Below the pieces are notes generated by a model, which worked only from the letters and a program-made list of their open reading frames with translations, was not told the origin of the DNA and ran no database searches. Shown here in pieces: positions 38,392 to 50,735 of a stretch of 64,000 nt of DNA. Origin of the DNA: Bacteroidota bacterium. GTDB lineage: Bacteria; Bacteroidota; Bacteroidia; Bacteroidales; JACABE01. The DNA lies in NCBI GenBank assembly GCA_026391675.1, contig JAPLDQ010000003.1:1-64000 (forward strand), in the 5' to 3' direction. Positions within the stretch are counted from its first letter, which is position 1, and every line of letters starts with the position of its first letter. Made by a program: the position numbers and the translations under genes.

Positions 38392-38420
38392 AGAGATAGT
38401 CTCACTCAAAGTGAGCTATC
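38392..38420. repeat. Dispersed palindrome, second copy of the 17945 hairpin
   Basis: AGAGATAGTCTCACTCAAAGTGAGCTATC vs AGAGATAGTCTCACTTAAAGTGAGGCTATC. Confidence 0.7.
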
Positions 38421-38562
38421 ACTGAGGATATAATATCCCAAAAAAAAATGCATATCGCATCGTGACATATTTCACATTAATTCGTATTATTTTCTAATAT
38501 GTTGAAAAAATTTATGATTAAAAGAAAATAATTTATATATTTGATGTCAAATTACTTATGCC

Positions 38563-40110
38563 ATGTTCTCAAAAAATGATATTGAAGAATTTCAATTGAA
38601 AGGTATTGACGTAGCAACAATAGAACTTCAACTTGAAAATTTTAAAAACGGTTTTCCTTATATAAATTTAACTAAACCAGCTATTTATAACGATGGAATT
38701 TGTTTTTTTGAGAACGATGAAATTGAGCAGTATGTTAATATCTTTGAAACAGAGATACAACATCATGCTGTTTTGAAATTCGTACCTGCATCAGGAGCTG
38801 CAAGCCGCATGTTTCAAACCTTATATGCTTTCAGAGATAAATTTAAAGGAAGCGAAAAAGATGTTATAGCTTTTGAAAATGATAAAAGTTTTAATTCTGT
38901 TTATAAATTTATTACACAAATCAGGAAATTTGCCTTTTACGAAGATTTAAAGGAAGTGATGCTGGCTCATAAACTGAATATCGATGAATGCATACAAAAA
39001 CGTGATTATTTCTCTATCATTAGCTATTTACTGGATGATACAGGTTTAGGCTATGGCAACTTACCAAAAGGCTTATTAAAATTTCATAATTATGCTGAAT
39101 ATTCCAGAACTGCCATTGAAGAACATCTGGTAGAAGCAGCTCATTATGCATTGGGAAACGATACTATTGCAAGCATTCATTTTACTTTATCCCCCGAACA
39201 TATTGATAAATTTAATACGCATATTGGTCTTGTTAAACCGCATTATGAGGAAAAATTAAATGTAAAATTCAATATCAGCTATTCTATACAGAAACCATCC
39301 ACAGATACTGTTGCTGTGGATATGAGCAATAATTTTTTCAGGGATAGCAACGGCAAAATCGTTTTCCGGCCAGCCGGACATGGAGCCTTAATAGAAAACC
39401 TTAACGATTTACAGGGAGATATCATCTTCATCAAAAACATCGACAATATAGTACCTGACAAACTGAAAGAAAAAACTCATTTATTTAAAAAGGTAATTGG
39501 TGGGTTTTTAATCAGTTTGCAGCAAAGGACGTTTAAATACCTTAATTTGCTTAAAAGCAAACAGATAGATGTAAAAAAGATTGATGAAATTATTGATTTT
39601 GCAACAAAGCATTTACTTATTTATTTCCCTGATGATTTTAATTCCATGTCTGAAAAGGAAAGAATAAATTATTTATTTCAGAAACTTAACCGTCCTATCA
39701 GGATTTGCGGTATGGTTAAAAACGAAGGTGAACCCGGTGGAGGCCCTTTCTGGACGAAAAATGCAAAAGGTGAAATTTCATTACAAATTGTTGAATCTTC
39801 ACAAATTAACATAAATAATACAGCACAAAACCATATTTTCAGAGGAGCTACTCATTTTAATCCGGTAGATCTGGTATGCGGTGTAAAAGATTTTGAAGGG
39901 ATTTGCTTTGATTTAAAACAATTTGTTGACCCGACAACCGGTTTTATTTCAACCAAATCAAAAGACGGAAAAAACCTGAAAGCTCAGGAATTACCAGGCT
40001 TATGGAATGGTGCTATGGCAGACTGGATAAGTATTTTCGTTGAAGTTCCGATTATTACATTCAACCCTGTAAAAACCATCAACGATTTACTACGGATTGA
40101 ACATCAGTAA
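38563..40110 (+). CDS. DUF4301 family protein
   Basis: HAVLKFVPASGAASRMFQTLYAFRDKF; KLNRPIRICGMVKNEGEPGGGPFW. Confidence 0.8.
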   Translation: MFSKNDIEEFQLKGIDVATIELQLENFKNGFPYINLTKPAIYNDGICFFENDEIEQYVNIFETEIQHHAVLKFVPASGAASRMFQTLYAFRDKFKGSEKDVIAFENDKSFNSVYKFITQIRKFAFYEDLKEVMLAHKLNIDECIQKRDYFSIISYLLDDTGLGYGNLPKGLLKFHNYAEYSRTAIEEHLVEAAHYALGNDTIASIHFTLSPEHIDKFNTHIGLVKPHYEEKLNVKFNISYSIQKPSTDTVAVDMSNNFFRDSNGKIVFRPAGHGALIENLNDLQGDIIFIKNIDNIVPDKLKEKTHLFKKVIGGFLISLQQRTFKYLNLLKSKQIDVKKIDEIIDFATKHLLIYFPDDFNSMSEKERINYLFQKLNRPIRICGMVKNEGEPGGGPFWTKNAKGEISLQIVESSQININNTAQNHIFRGATHFNPVDLVCGVKDFEGICFDLKQFVDPTTGFISTKSKDGKNLKAQELPGLWNGAMADWISIFVEVPIITFNPVKTINDLLRIEHQ

Positions 40111-40210
40111 ATTAAAATGAATTTAAAAGTTAGAATTCAGAAGTTAGAATTTTGTGCTTAGATAATTCTACATTCATAATTCATAATTTATAACTTATAA
40201 CTTACAACGC

Positions 40211-41629
40211 CTATTTATGTTTATCTAAATAGTTATCCAGGAATCCTTTTACATCTTCTATAGAAATATGCTTGGCAATAATGTGGAAATTACTATCCAA
40301 TAGGAATATAACAGGCGTACTGATTATATCATATGCTTTATGATAATCAACATTGGCTTTGGTACCTGTTACACTTATCCAGTCGTGTTTGTTTTCGATA
40401 ATATATTTTTTCCAGCGTTCCAGATCGCTGTCAGTATCAATGGCATATACTTCAAGATTATACTTTGCCTTGTATTCATCGTAAAACTTTTTAACTTTTG
40501 GAACTTCTATTTTACAGTGTCCGCAATCAGTATCCCAGAATAATAAGAGGGTAAAATTACCCCTGCTGGTGCGCATTGAGATAAAAGTACCGGCAGTATC
40601 TGGCATTATCAACTCAGGAGCAGGTTTTCCTATTAATATGGGTTTTAATTGCATCGCTCTTTTTGAAATGGTTTCGAGTATGCCGGGTGTAACCCAGAAT
40701 GCCTGATTACCCATATAATATTTTTCAACCAGATGTACAAAAATCTCATCCTGACCCATGATGGTAGATTTTTCGTATTTATTGGTTAAATACCATACTG
40801 TATATTTAAACAACTCTTTACTTGGACGCGCTTTTTCAATAATTTCATCACAATCGGCAATAGTAGAATCATTGGAAGGAATAACCAGATTCTTAAAAAA
40901 ATATTCAAGTTTTGAATTATAAACAGGTGTACGTATTATCCTGTCGTCAGTAAAATCGATATTATCCCAATAATGTTTTTTATAATAATGATAGGCAAAT
41001 GTCGAGTCAATACTGCCATCAGCTTTTTTAGGGGCTTCGGGGATGTCGATATCTTTAGAGGATTTAAAAATTTTAGTCATTAAATGCAAAGGATTATCAA
41101 CCATAAATTTTTTCTTATAGCTGATAAGATCGTCATTAATTGCAGCTATTTGTTTTTTACACCATGCTACTGAATCTTTATTATCTTTCAGGCTTTCCAT
41201 TTTTTTCTGAAATGGAGCATATGCATCGTATTTTTCGCGGTTATAATTCTGGAAATTGAAATAAATATCATTATCAGGAGAACCTTTAATCTTTATATTC
41301 TTATAAAATTCAGGATAAGTGGTTTCAACTGAAAAATCTTGTTCTTTATCAATAATCAACTCGAAAAAATTTCTGTCATTAGTAATTACGAGATAAACAC
41401 CACCTGGTAGTGCTTCTTTGCCCGAAAAAACGAACAACTTCTTTGAATTGATTATGGCTGTATCTTTAATATACTGACTGCTTCCATAATAATTACCCAG
41501 GAATAAAGTGTCATTTTTATAATTATTTATTTTAATTTTAATTTTATACCCTCCTTTTTGAGCATAAGAAAAAAATGAAAAGAAGAGTAAAAAACAGAGA
41601 AGAGTAAGTTTCAATTTATTAAGCATAGT
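40211..41629 (-). CDS. Secreted thioredoxin-like (TlpA/AhpC-TSA type) protein with DUF4369/DUF5106-like N-terminus
   Basis: FTLLLFWDTDCGHCKIEVPKVKKFYDEYK; signal peptide at MLNKLKLTLLCFLLFFSFFSYAQ (ORF extends to 41689). Confidence 0.85.
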   Translation of the reverse strand, partial: TMLNKLKLTLLCFLLFFSFFSYAQKGGYKIKIKINNYKNDTLFLGNYYGSSQYIKDTAIINSKKLFVFSGKEALPGGVYLVITNDRNFFELIIDKEQDFSVETTYPEFYKNIKIKGSPDNDIYFNFQNYNREKYDAYAPFQKKMESLKDNKDSVAWCKKQIAAINDDLISYKKKFMVDNPLHLMTKIFKSSKDIDIPEAPKKADGSIDSTFAYHYYKKHYWDNIDFTDDRIIRTPVYNSKLEYFFKNLVIPSNDSTIADCDEIIEKARPSKELFKYTVWYLTNKYEKSTIMGQDEIFVHLVEKYYMGNQAFWVTPGILETISKRAMQLKPILIGKPAPELIMPDTAGTFISMRTSRGNFTLLLFWDTDCGHCKIEVPKVKKFYDEYKAKYNLEVYAIDTDSDLERWKKYIIENKHDWISVTGTKANVDYHKAYDIISTPVIFLLDSNFHIIAKHISIEDVKGFLDNYLDKHK

Positions 41630-41793
41630 ATTGATATTTAATATTTTATTATTAATTTCTATTTCTGAAATTTTATGACAAAGTAACAAAAATTATGCTA
41701 AATTTGTAAAGAATTTAACAATCTTTAAGACTTAGCAGGCATTGTAGCACATAGACAGTTTTTTTTCTTAAAAGGTTGTTCCAAACATAAATT

Positions 41794-43149
41794 ATGCTTT
41801 TAAATCAGAAATCAAAACCATTTATTATAATTGCTATCTTAATTATAGCAGCCTTAATTGGCGTTTTTTATGTTACAGCAAATGAAATGCCAAAGTATAA
41901 AGGATTTATGCTGTTTTTTTTCTTTATCATTTCACTTGATTTTTATTTATGGTTCAGTGTACGTAAGTTCTTTCAGCGGAATAAGGGTATTGTAAAGTAT
42001 TTACTAATATTTACCTATTGGCTGAGCATAATCTTATGTTTCATTTTTTTTATTTCGCAATTGTCTGTTGATATAAAAAGCTGGAATGCTGTTTACAGAA
42101 CATATCTTACAGGTATTATGATGGTATTGTTTTCAACCAAATTAATTGCTATTTTATTTCTGTGCATTGCTGATTTGTTACGTTTCTTAAAATTTGCCTA
42201 TACATTCATTTTTAAAAGAAATAAATTTCAGCAAAAATTCTCTAATCCCCGGTGGAAACCTTTATTATTCCTTGGGAATACAATCGCCATCTTTTTCTTA
42301 TTCTTACTTATTAATGGAATGATAAACGGAGAATTTGATTTTAAAATCAAAAAAATAAATTTAACGTTTAAGCAATTACCACCTGTATTTGATAAACTTA
42401 AAATTGTTCAGATTTCGGATATACATTTGGGAAGCTGGTATGGAAAAGCACCGCTTGAACGTGCAGTTAAAATGATTAATGATTTACATCCTGATATTAT
42501 CTGTTTTACCGGCGATCTTGTAAACTACACTACTTCCGAAGCTTTTAAATACGAAGATATCCTTAAAGAACTAAAAGCTCCCTTAGGAATATATTCTATA
42601 TTAGGCAATCATGATTATGGTGAATATGTGGTTTGGAAAAATGAAAAAGCCAGGGATGAAAATATGCTTGAATTATATGCGCTGGAAAAACGAATTGGCT
42701 GGCATTTGCTGTTAAACAGCAATATCAGCATAAAAAAAGACAGTAGTTCAATTTATATAGCCGGAGTTGAGAACTGGGGCAAAAGTGCCCGTTTTCAAAA
42801 GAAAGGAGACATCAATAAAGCAATAAATGGCATCGACAGCAATGCATTTACAATACTTCTGTCTCATGATCCCAGCCATTGGGATATAATTATCAGTAAA
42901 AACTATCAAAAAATACCATTAACCTTATCCGGACATACACATGGTATGCAAATGGGATTAGTAACAAATAATATAGAATGGAGCCCCTCATCTTTTATTT
43001 ACAAGCATTGGGCAGGATTATACTCAAATCCCGATTCAAAAAATCCTCAGTATTTATATGTCAACCGTGGATTGGGCGTAATAGGTTATCCCGGTAGAGT
43101 TGGGATTATGCCTGAGATTACACTGTTTGAATTAGGAATCAGGAAATAG
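41794..43149 (+). CDS. Membrane-anchored metallophosphoesterase
   Basis: LKIVQISDIHLGSWYG; CFTGDLVNY; ILGNHDYGEY; LSGHTHGMQMG. Confidence 0.93.
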   Translation: MLLNQKSKPFIIIAILIIAALIGVFYVTANEMPKYKGFMLFFFFIISLDFYLWFSVRKFFQRNKGIVKYLLIFTYWLSIILCFIFFISQLSVDIKSWNAVYRTYLTGIMMVLFSTKLIAILFLCIADLLRFLKFAYTFIFKRNKFQQKFSNPRWKPLLFLGNTIAIFFLFLLINGMINGEFDFKIKKINLTFKQLPPVFDKLKIVQISDIHLGSWYGKAPLERAVKMINDLHPDIICFTGDLVNYTTSEAFKYEDILKELKAPLGIYSILGNHDYGEYVVWKNEKARDENMLELYALEKRIGWHLLLNSNISIKKDSSSIYIAGVENWGKSARFQKKGDINKAINGIDSNAFTILLSHDPSHWDIIISKNYQKIPLTLSGHTHGMQMGLVTNNIEWSPSSFIYKHWAGLYSNPDSKNPQYLYVNRGLGVIGYPGRVGIMPEITLFELGIRK

Positions 43150-43218
43150 GAAATTATAAACAAGATGAAAAAGCTGCAAGTGATAAATGATCAGTGAACA
43201 GTGAATAGTTACCAATAA

Positions 43219-43938
43219 CTAAAAACCAATAGCTTTTTTCTCAAAATGCAGCCATAATTTTTCATCAGGAACAGGAGCCACAATAAAAACTTCTTCTTTT
43301 TTAACAGGATGAATAAAACATATAGAGCGGGCATGCAAACTAATGGATAAATCGCTGTTAGGCCTGGAAAACCCGTATTTTACATCACCTTTAATCGGGC
43401 AGCCAATTCCGGCTAACTGTGCTCTGATCTGATGATGTTTACCGGTCATTAATTCTATTTCCAGTAAATAATAAGTATCGCTTTTATCTATTATCCTGTA
43501 TTTTAGTTCAGCTCTGTGACAACCGGGCACTTCCTTTTCGTAAACATAAGATTTGTTTTGTTCTTCGTTCTTTTTCAGGAAATTGATTAAATGACCAACC
43601 TCTTCGGCAGGTTTATTCTTTACGATAGCCCAATAAAGCTTCTTAATATCTCTTTGTTGGAAAAGCTTTGCCATACGGCTCATAGCTTTGTCTGTTTTTG
43701 CAAAAATAACAACGCCACTAACAGGTCGGTCAAGTCGGTGAATTACTGATAAAAAAACATCACCGGGTTTTTCGTATTTTTCTTTTAAATAAATTTTTAC
43801 AAGTTCACCCAGCGGTTTATCGCCGGTTTTATCACCCTGTACAATTTGTGATGGGAATTTATTGAGTATTATTAAGTGATTATCTTCGTAGATAATTTGT
43901 CTGGCAATATTTTCAGCTGTTTTTGATAATTGAGGCAT
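43219..43938 (-). CDS. RluA-family RNA pseudouridine synthase
   Basis: LSVIHRLDRPVSGVVIFAKTDKAMSRMAKLFQQRDIKKLYWA; TGKHHQIRAQLA. Confidence 0.93.
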   Translation of the reverse strand: MPQLSKTAENIARQIIYEDNHLIILNKFPSQIVQGDKTGDKPLGELVKIYLKEKYEKPGDVFLSVIHRLDRPVSGVVIFAKTDKAMSRMAKLFQQRDIKKLYWAIVKNKPAEEVGHLINFLKKNEEQNKSYVYEKEVPGCHRAELKYRIIDKSDTYYLLEIELMTGKHHQIRAQLAGIGCPIKGDVKYGFSRPNSDLSISLHARSICFIHPVKKEEVFIVAPVPDEKLWLHFEKKAIGF

Positions 43939-43949
43939 ATTCCCTTTGG

Positions 43950-44768
43950 TTAATACTGTTCTTTTTCGTTAGGGAAATCACGAATCTTAATATCGTGAAT
44001 ATAATTTCCTACAGCGCCATATATTTCTTCATATAAATTATGATACCTTCTTAAAAAACGGGGAGAGAAATCCTGAGTAATTCCAAGCATATCGTGTAAT
44101 ACTAATATCTGGCCATCAACTCCGCTACCGGCACCTATACCGATAATAGGTATTTTAAGTTCTGATGCAACTCTGGTAGCCAGTTGTGAAGGGACTTTTT
44201 CCAGCACAATAGAAAAACAACCTGCTTTTTCCAGCAAATGTGCATCTTCAATTAAGCGGTCTGCTTCATCCTTTTGTGTAGCCCTTACAACATAAGTTCC
44301 GAATTTATTGATTGATTGCGGTGTTAATCCCAAATGCCCCATTACCGGTATACCGGCTGATAATATTCTGTTAACAGACTCAATTACTTCCTGTCCGCCT
44401 TCTAATTTTACAGCATCAGCTCCTGTTTCTTTCATGATTCGGATAGACGAATTCAATGCTTCTTTAGAATTCCCCTGATAGGTACCAAAAGGTAAATCAA
44501 CAATAACCAATGCCCTGCTGACAGCTCTTACAACAGAAACACCATGGTAAATCATTTCATTTAATGTAATGGGCAATGTAGTCCGGTGACCTGCCATTAC
44601 ATTGGAAGCTGAATCACCAACCAATATGGCATCTATATTTGCTCTGTCGATTATCTTTGCGATTGAATAATCATAAGCAGTGAGCATAGCTATCTTTTCC
44701 CCTTTGTTCTTCATTTCCTGCAAAACATGGGTAGTAACTTTCGTAATAATATTTGGTAAAGCTGCCAT
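43950..44768 (-). CDS. panB: 3-methyl-2-oxobutanoate hydroxymethyltransferase
   Basis: [62 protein letters not shown]. Confidence 0.97.
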   Translation of the reverse strand: MAALPNIITKVTTHVLQEMKNKGEKIAMLTAYDYSIAKIIDRANIDAILVGDSASNVMAGHRTTLPITLNEMIYHGVSVVRAVSRALVIVDLPFGTYQGNSKEALNSSIRIMKETGADAVKLEGGQEVIESVNRILSAGIPVMGHLGLTPQSINKFGTYVVRATQKDEADRLIEDAHLLEKAGCFSIVLEKVPSQLATRVASELKIPIIGIGAGSGVDGQILVLHDMLGITQDFSPRFLRRYHNLYEEIYGAVGNYIHDIKIRDFPNEKEQY

Positions 44769-44850
44769 AATTTATATTTATTAAATTCAGACTACAAAGC
44801 TATAAAGTTTTTTATTAATTAAATTGTAAAATCCTAAATGATTTGACAAA

Positions 44851-44879
44851 AATAAAAAAGTCCCGCTAAAAGCGGGACT
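44851..44879 (-). terminator. Intrinsic terminator of the 44905-45984 gene
   Basis: Minus strand AGTCCCGCT-TTT-AGCGGGACT followed by TTTTTATT. Confidence 0.8.
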
Positions 44880-44904
44880 CAATATTTTATGTAACAATTA
44901 ACTA

Positions 44905-45984
44905 TTAATTAAAGAGTCCAAAATTTAGACCTCCTGAAACAGAAGAATATCCTCCAGGGGCAAAAGATCCTTCAGCAAATATAGCAAAAATGCCTAATTT
45001 GATTCTTACACCTGCATTTAATCCAAATTGGCTGCTACTTCCATTAAGACTAAAAGGATCCTGAATATGAGAAATAATTTTTGAAGTTGCAATTGAAGGA
45101 TTGCTTAAAGTTGTAACAGGATAATAACCTAATAAATCAAGGGTTGTTTTAGAATGTGAAAACCTAAATCCGCCAAATACTGTTAGTAAGGAAAGTTTCT
45201 TTGATATAATCAAATTAAGATTCCAGGCAGAAGTAGAAAAATTAAGTTCCTGAGTAGAATAATCTTTTTTATCCGGATTTGGCACGTTAACTTCAGGGTC
45301 TAATAAAAATTTATCTTTTGCCTGAACATCGAAACTTGCACTAGTAAAAGCACCAATTACAGATAAATCAAACGGAAGTTCTTTCATAAATGGAATCCAT
45401 TGTTTTATATCATGCTTTACACCAATACCAATATAACCTGCTTTATATGTAATACCTTCATTAGTAAAATGAAACTTTGGAAAACCACGTAACATTACTT
45501 CAGTTCCTTTAAACAGGCCTAAACTAAACTGAACAAGAGGAAGAGGCGAAATATTAAAACCTGAACCTTCAGGGATGTTTAATGGAAATAAAATACTGGA
45601 TGCTCCATCATTATATTTTGCAAAAACTCCTGTAGGAGAAGTTTTCTCTCCAAACATAGTAGATGCAGTTACCGGAACATTTCCGGTTGTAGAAATTACA
45701 GAGTATTCTTTAGGAATAATTTTAAAACTTTGTTCGTCTGCAGGAACCATAGAACCCGTAGCACCAATTGTAACTGTAAATCTACCCGTCTTTAATGGTG
45801 CTGCTGTTGAGTACCAGCCGTTATTCAAATTATTCCCAAAAGTATTTAAGAATGGTTTTGCATAATAATTTGCCATAATATTAGCATCTTTTTTACCGGC
45901 TGCTAAAAACTGAACGATGTCCTTTTGAGCATTAACAGAATATACAACTAACAATAATAATGTAGAAAATAATAATTTTTTCAT
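44905..45984 (-). CDS. Outer-membrane beta-barrel-like protein (DUF6588-like)
   Basis: Signal peptide; GIGVKHDIKQWIPFMKELPFDLSVIGAFTSASF; C-terminal aromatic residues. Confidence 0.7.
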   Translation of the reverse strand: MKKLLFSTLLLLVVYSVNAQKDIVQFLAAGKKDANIMANYYAKPFLNTFGNNLNNGWYSTAAPLKTGRFTVTIGATGSMVPADEQSFKIIPKEYSVISTTGNVPVTASTMFGEKTSPTGVFAKYNDGASSILFPLNIPEGSGFNISPLPLVQFSLGLFKGTEVMLRGFPKFHFTNEGITYKAGYIGIGVKHDIKQWIPFMKELPFDLSVIGAFTSASFDVQAKDKFLLDPEVNVPNPDKKDYSTQELNFSTSAWNLNLIISKKLSLLTVFGGFRFSHSKTTLDLLGYYPVTTLSNPSIATSKIISHIQDPFSLNGSSSQFGLNAGVRIKLGIFAIFAEGSFAPGGYSSVSGGLNFGLFN

Positions 45985-46176
45985 AGCTTAATTTTTTTAA
46001 TTAATAATAAATTAAATTTTTGTTAACAAATATAACAACAAATAAAAGAAATGTTTTACAAAAAATGTGAAAAAAAATCAATAAATTTTAAATAAAACAC
46101 ATAATTAATTTTATTTGTCTGATATACTGCATTTTAATACTTAATATTTTTTAACAAAAAATTTAGCAAATATTCT

Positions 46177-47670
<1,494 letters not shown>

Positions 47671-47726
47671 TTTAATAAAATAATCAATTAAAAACAACTT
47701 AAAATAACAATAAATCAATAAAGTTT

Positions 47727-49745
47727 ATGAAGAATCAGATTAAAATTTTACAGATTTTTTTATTTACCTTAATTTTCTCAAATGTTTTTGCTCAGCAAAA
47801 CAATGACCCTGTTCTTCTGAATGTTGCAGGTGAAAATATTACAAAATCAGAATTTTTGAGGGTTTACCAGAAAAATAACGCTAAAGATCAGGCTATTGAC
47901 AAAAAAGCATTGGATGAATATTTAGAACTTTATATTAATTTTAAACTTAAAGTTAAGGAAGCAGAAGAATTAGGATTAGATACCAATTCTATTTTTAAAT
48001 CAGAATTGAATGGTTATCGTGCTACGCTTGCTCAACCTTACTTAGTTGATAAAGATGTTACTGAAGATTTAATCAAAGAAGCTTATAGCCGGATGTTATT
48101 TGATGTCAGAGCAAGTCATATTTTAATCAGACTGGATAAAAATGCTATACCTTCTGATACTTTAGCTACTTTTAATAAAATAATGGCATTAAGAAAAAGG
48201 ATATTATCAGGAGAAGCTTTTGAAAAAATTGCTGCTGAAGCATCTGAAGATCCATCTGCCAAAGATGTTGCTGCAACTTCCGAAAGACCAGCTTATAAAG
48301 GTAACGGCGGAGATCTGGGATATTTTACTTCATTTGATATGATTTATCCTTTCGAAAATGCAGCTTTTAATACTAAAGTTGGCGAAGTATCAATGCCTAT
48401 CCGTTCTGAATATGGCTATCATCTTATAAAAGTTACGGATAAGAAAAAAGCAATGGGAAGAGTTCAGATTGCCCATTTATTGATTTCTGTTCCACAAAAT
48501 GCCAGTGAAATTGATATTAAAGAAGCTAAAATTAAAGCTTATGATATTATGGCTAAGCTGAAAAACGGAGAAAAATTTGATACATTAGTTAAACAACACT
48601 CTGATGATAAAGGTTCTGCCAATAAAGGCGGGGTTTTACCTGAATTTGGTGTAAACAGGATGATACCTGAATTTATTGTTGCAATTTCAAAATTAAATAA
48701 CCCAGGTGATTACAGCGAACCTATTCTTTCAAGATATGGCTGGCATATTATTAAACTGGTTGACCGGAAAGAAATTAAAAGTCTTGATGAATTAAAGAAT
48801 GAAATAAAACAAAAGGTTGCAAAAGACGAAAGAGCCAATAAAAGCAAAGAATCATTCCTAGCGAAAGTTAAAGTTGAATATAATTTTACTGAAAATCTTC
48901 AGACCGTTAAAGATTTCTATAAAGTTGTAACTGATTCAGTATTTACCAATTCATGGAAAGCTTCAGAAGCAAAAATGCTTACTGCAAAAATGTTTTCAAT
49001 AGGTACAAAAAACTTTACACAAACTGATTTTGCAGCATTTTTAGCTGCTATCAGAAACGAAAATCCGGCTAAAGAAAATCTTGAAATGTATGTAAACAGA
49101 AACTATAAAGACTATGTTGAAAGATGCATAATGCAGTATGCTGATAATAAATTGGAAGAAAAATATCCTGATTTTAAATCACTGATGAAAGAATATCATG
49201 ATGGAATATTACTTTTTGACTTAACAGATAAGAATGTATGGACAAAAGCAATTAAAGATACAGTCGGATTAAAAGATTTCTATCAGAAAAATACAATAAA
49301 TTATATGTGGGGCGAACGTTTGGATGCCACAATGTTTACATTTAAAGAAAGTAAAATTAAAGAAGCGGATGCCCGCAAATTTGTTGAGAAAATCCTTAAT
49401 AAACAATGGGGAAATAATGCAGATAAGATCAATGAACAAATAAAAAAGCTTTCGAAAGACAGTGCTGCAGTTACTTATATTCATGATAAATATTCAAAAG
49501 GCGATAATAAAATGATAGATCAGATCAAATGGCAGGAAGGAATAGCTGAAACGATTAAAGATGTGAACAATTTTGTTATCGTTTTGGTAAATAAAAAATT
49601 AATACCTGAACAAAAAACATTAACTGAAGCAAAAGGAATTGTAACAGCTGATTATCAAAACTATCTGGAAAAAGAATGGTTATTGATGTTACGCAAAAAA
49701 TATTCTTTCTCTGTAAATAAAGAAGTCTATAATTCAATAAAGTAA
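47727..49745 (+). CDS. Peptidyl-prolyl isomerase with two parvulin domains
   Basis: ASHILIRLDKNA..GGDLGYFTSFDMIYPFENAAF and IAHLLISVPQNA..GGVLPEFGVNRMIPEF. Confidence 0.93.
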   Translation: MKNQIKILQIFLFTLIFSNVFAQQNNDPVLLNVAGENITKSEFLRVYQKNNAKDQAIDKKALDEYLELYINFKLKVKEAEELGLDTNSIFKSELNGYRATLAQPYLVDKDVTEDLIKEAYSRMLFDVRASHILIRLDKNAIPSDTLATFNKIMALRKRILSGEAFEKIAAEASEDPSAKDVAATSERPAYKGNGGDLGYFTSFDMIYPFENAAFNTKVGEVSMPIRSEYGYHLIKVTDKKKAMGRVQIAHLLISVPQNASEIDIKEAKIKAYDIMAKLKNGEKFDTLVKQHSDDKGSANKGGVLPEFGVNRMIPEFIVAISKLNNPGDYSEPILSRYGWHIIKLVDRKEIKSLDELKNEIKQKVAKDERANKSKESFLAKVKVEYNFTENLQTVKDFYKVVTDSVFTNSWKASEAKMLTAKMFSIGTKNFTQTDFAAFLAAIRNENPAKENLEMYVNRNYKDYVERCIMQYADNKLEEKYPDFKSLMKEYHDGILLFDLTDKNVWTKAIKDTVGLKDFYQKNTINYMWGERLDATMFTFKESKIKEADARKFVEKILNKQWGNNADKINEQIKKLSKDSAAVTYIHDKYSKGDNKMIDQIKWQEGIAETIKDVNNFVIVLVNKKLIPEQKTLTEAKGIVTADYQNYLEKEWLLMLRKKYSFSVNKEVYNSIK

Positions 49746-49765
49746 ATAAACGTTTTTAGATTAAT

Positions 49766-49806
49766 AAAATCTGACAAGATCAGAACGATTTTGTCAGATT
49801 TTATAT
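49766..49806 (+). terminator. Hairpin terminator/attenuator between PPIase genes
   Basis: AAAATCTGACAA...TTGTCAGATTTT + ATATTTTT. Confidence 0.7.
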
Positions 49807-49836
49807 TTTTAAATCAATATATAAATCATCAATTAA

Positions 49837-50679
49837 ATGAAAGCTTTCCATAAAATTTTCTTCTTTTTTATGCTGATTGGAATTTTCGCAAGTTGTTCAT
49901 CAAAAAATAAAGAAGAAATTGTGGCTAAAGCCTTTGATTACTATTTATATAAATCGGAACTTAAAGGAATTATACCAAAGGGAAGTACAAAAAACGACAG
50001 TATTGCCATTACAAAAAACTTTATTAATAACTGGATTCATCAAAAGATAATTTTGCACAAAGCTGAAAAAAACCTTACAGAAGAACAAAAGGATTTTACA
50101 GCTCAGATTGAAAATTACAGAAATTCTTTACTCGTATACTCTTATGAAAGTAAGCTTATTATGCAATTACTGGATACTGCTGTAACCAATGCACAGATTC
50201 AGGAGTATTACGAAAAAAACACTGATAATTTCTTACTGAAAGATAATATTATTAAAGTTAACTATGTTAAACTTACCAAAAATTCAGCTATTAAAGAAAA
50301 AGTAAAATCCATGCTTTTTTCTGAAAAAGACAATAAAAACCAATTACTGGATATTTGCAGCAAACAGGCCGTTAATTTTTTTCTGGAAGATAATGAATGG
50401 TTGCTTTTTAATGATTTATTGAAAGAAATACCAATTGAAACATACAATCAGGAAAGTTTTCTGAAAAGCAACAGAACCCTTGAAATTAAAGATGATAATT
50501 ATATCTATTTAATTAATATTAAGGATTTTAAAATCAAAGAAAGCACATCACCCTTAAGTTTTGAGAAAGATAACATAAGAAATATAATATTAAATAAACG
50601 CAAATTATTATTAATCAATAAAATGCACGACGAATTGTTTGATGAAGCTGTAAAAAGCAATGAATTTAAAATTTATTAA
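49837..50679 (+). CDS. Lipoprotein in PPIase/SurA cluster; SurA/PpiC-related fold without recognisable parvulin core
   Basis: Lipobox FASCSS; helical region and position between two parvulin genes. Confidence 0.65.
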   Translation: MKAFHKIFFFFMLIGIFASCSSKNKEEIVAKAFDYYLYKSELKGIIPKGSTKNDSIAITKNFINNWIHQKIILHKAEKNLTEEQKDFTAQIENYRNSLLVYSYESKLIMQLLDTAVTNAQIQEYYEKNTDNFLLKDNIIKVNYVKLTKNSAIKEKVKSMLFSEKDNKNQLLDICSKQAVNFFLEDNEWLLFNDLLKEIPIETYNQESFLKSNRTLEIKDDNYIYLINIKDFKIKESTSPLSFEKDNIRNIILNKRKLLLINKMHDELFDEAVKSNEFKIY

Positions 50680-50735
50680 CCGGACAATAAATTAAACCAA
50701 ATCAAGTTTTTAAAAACAAAATAGAACCAAGCATT

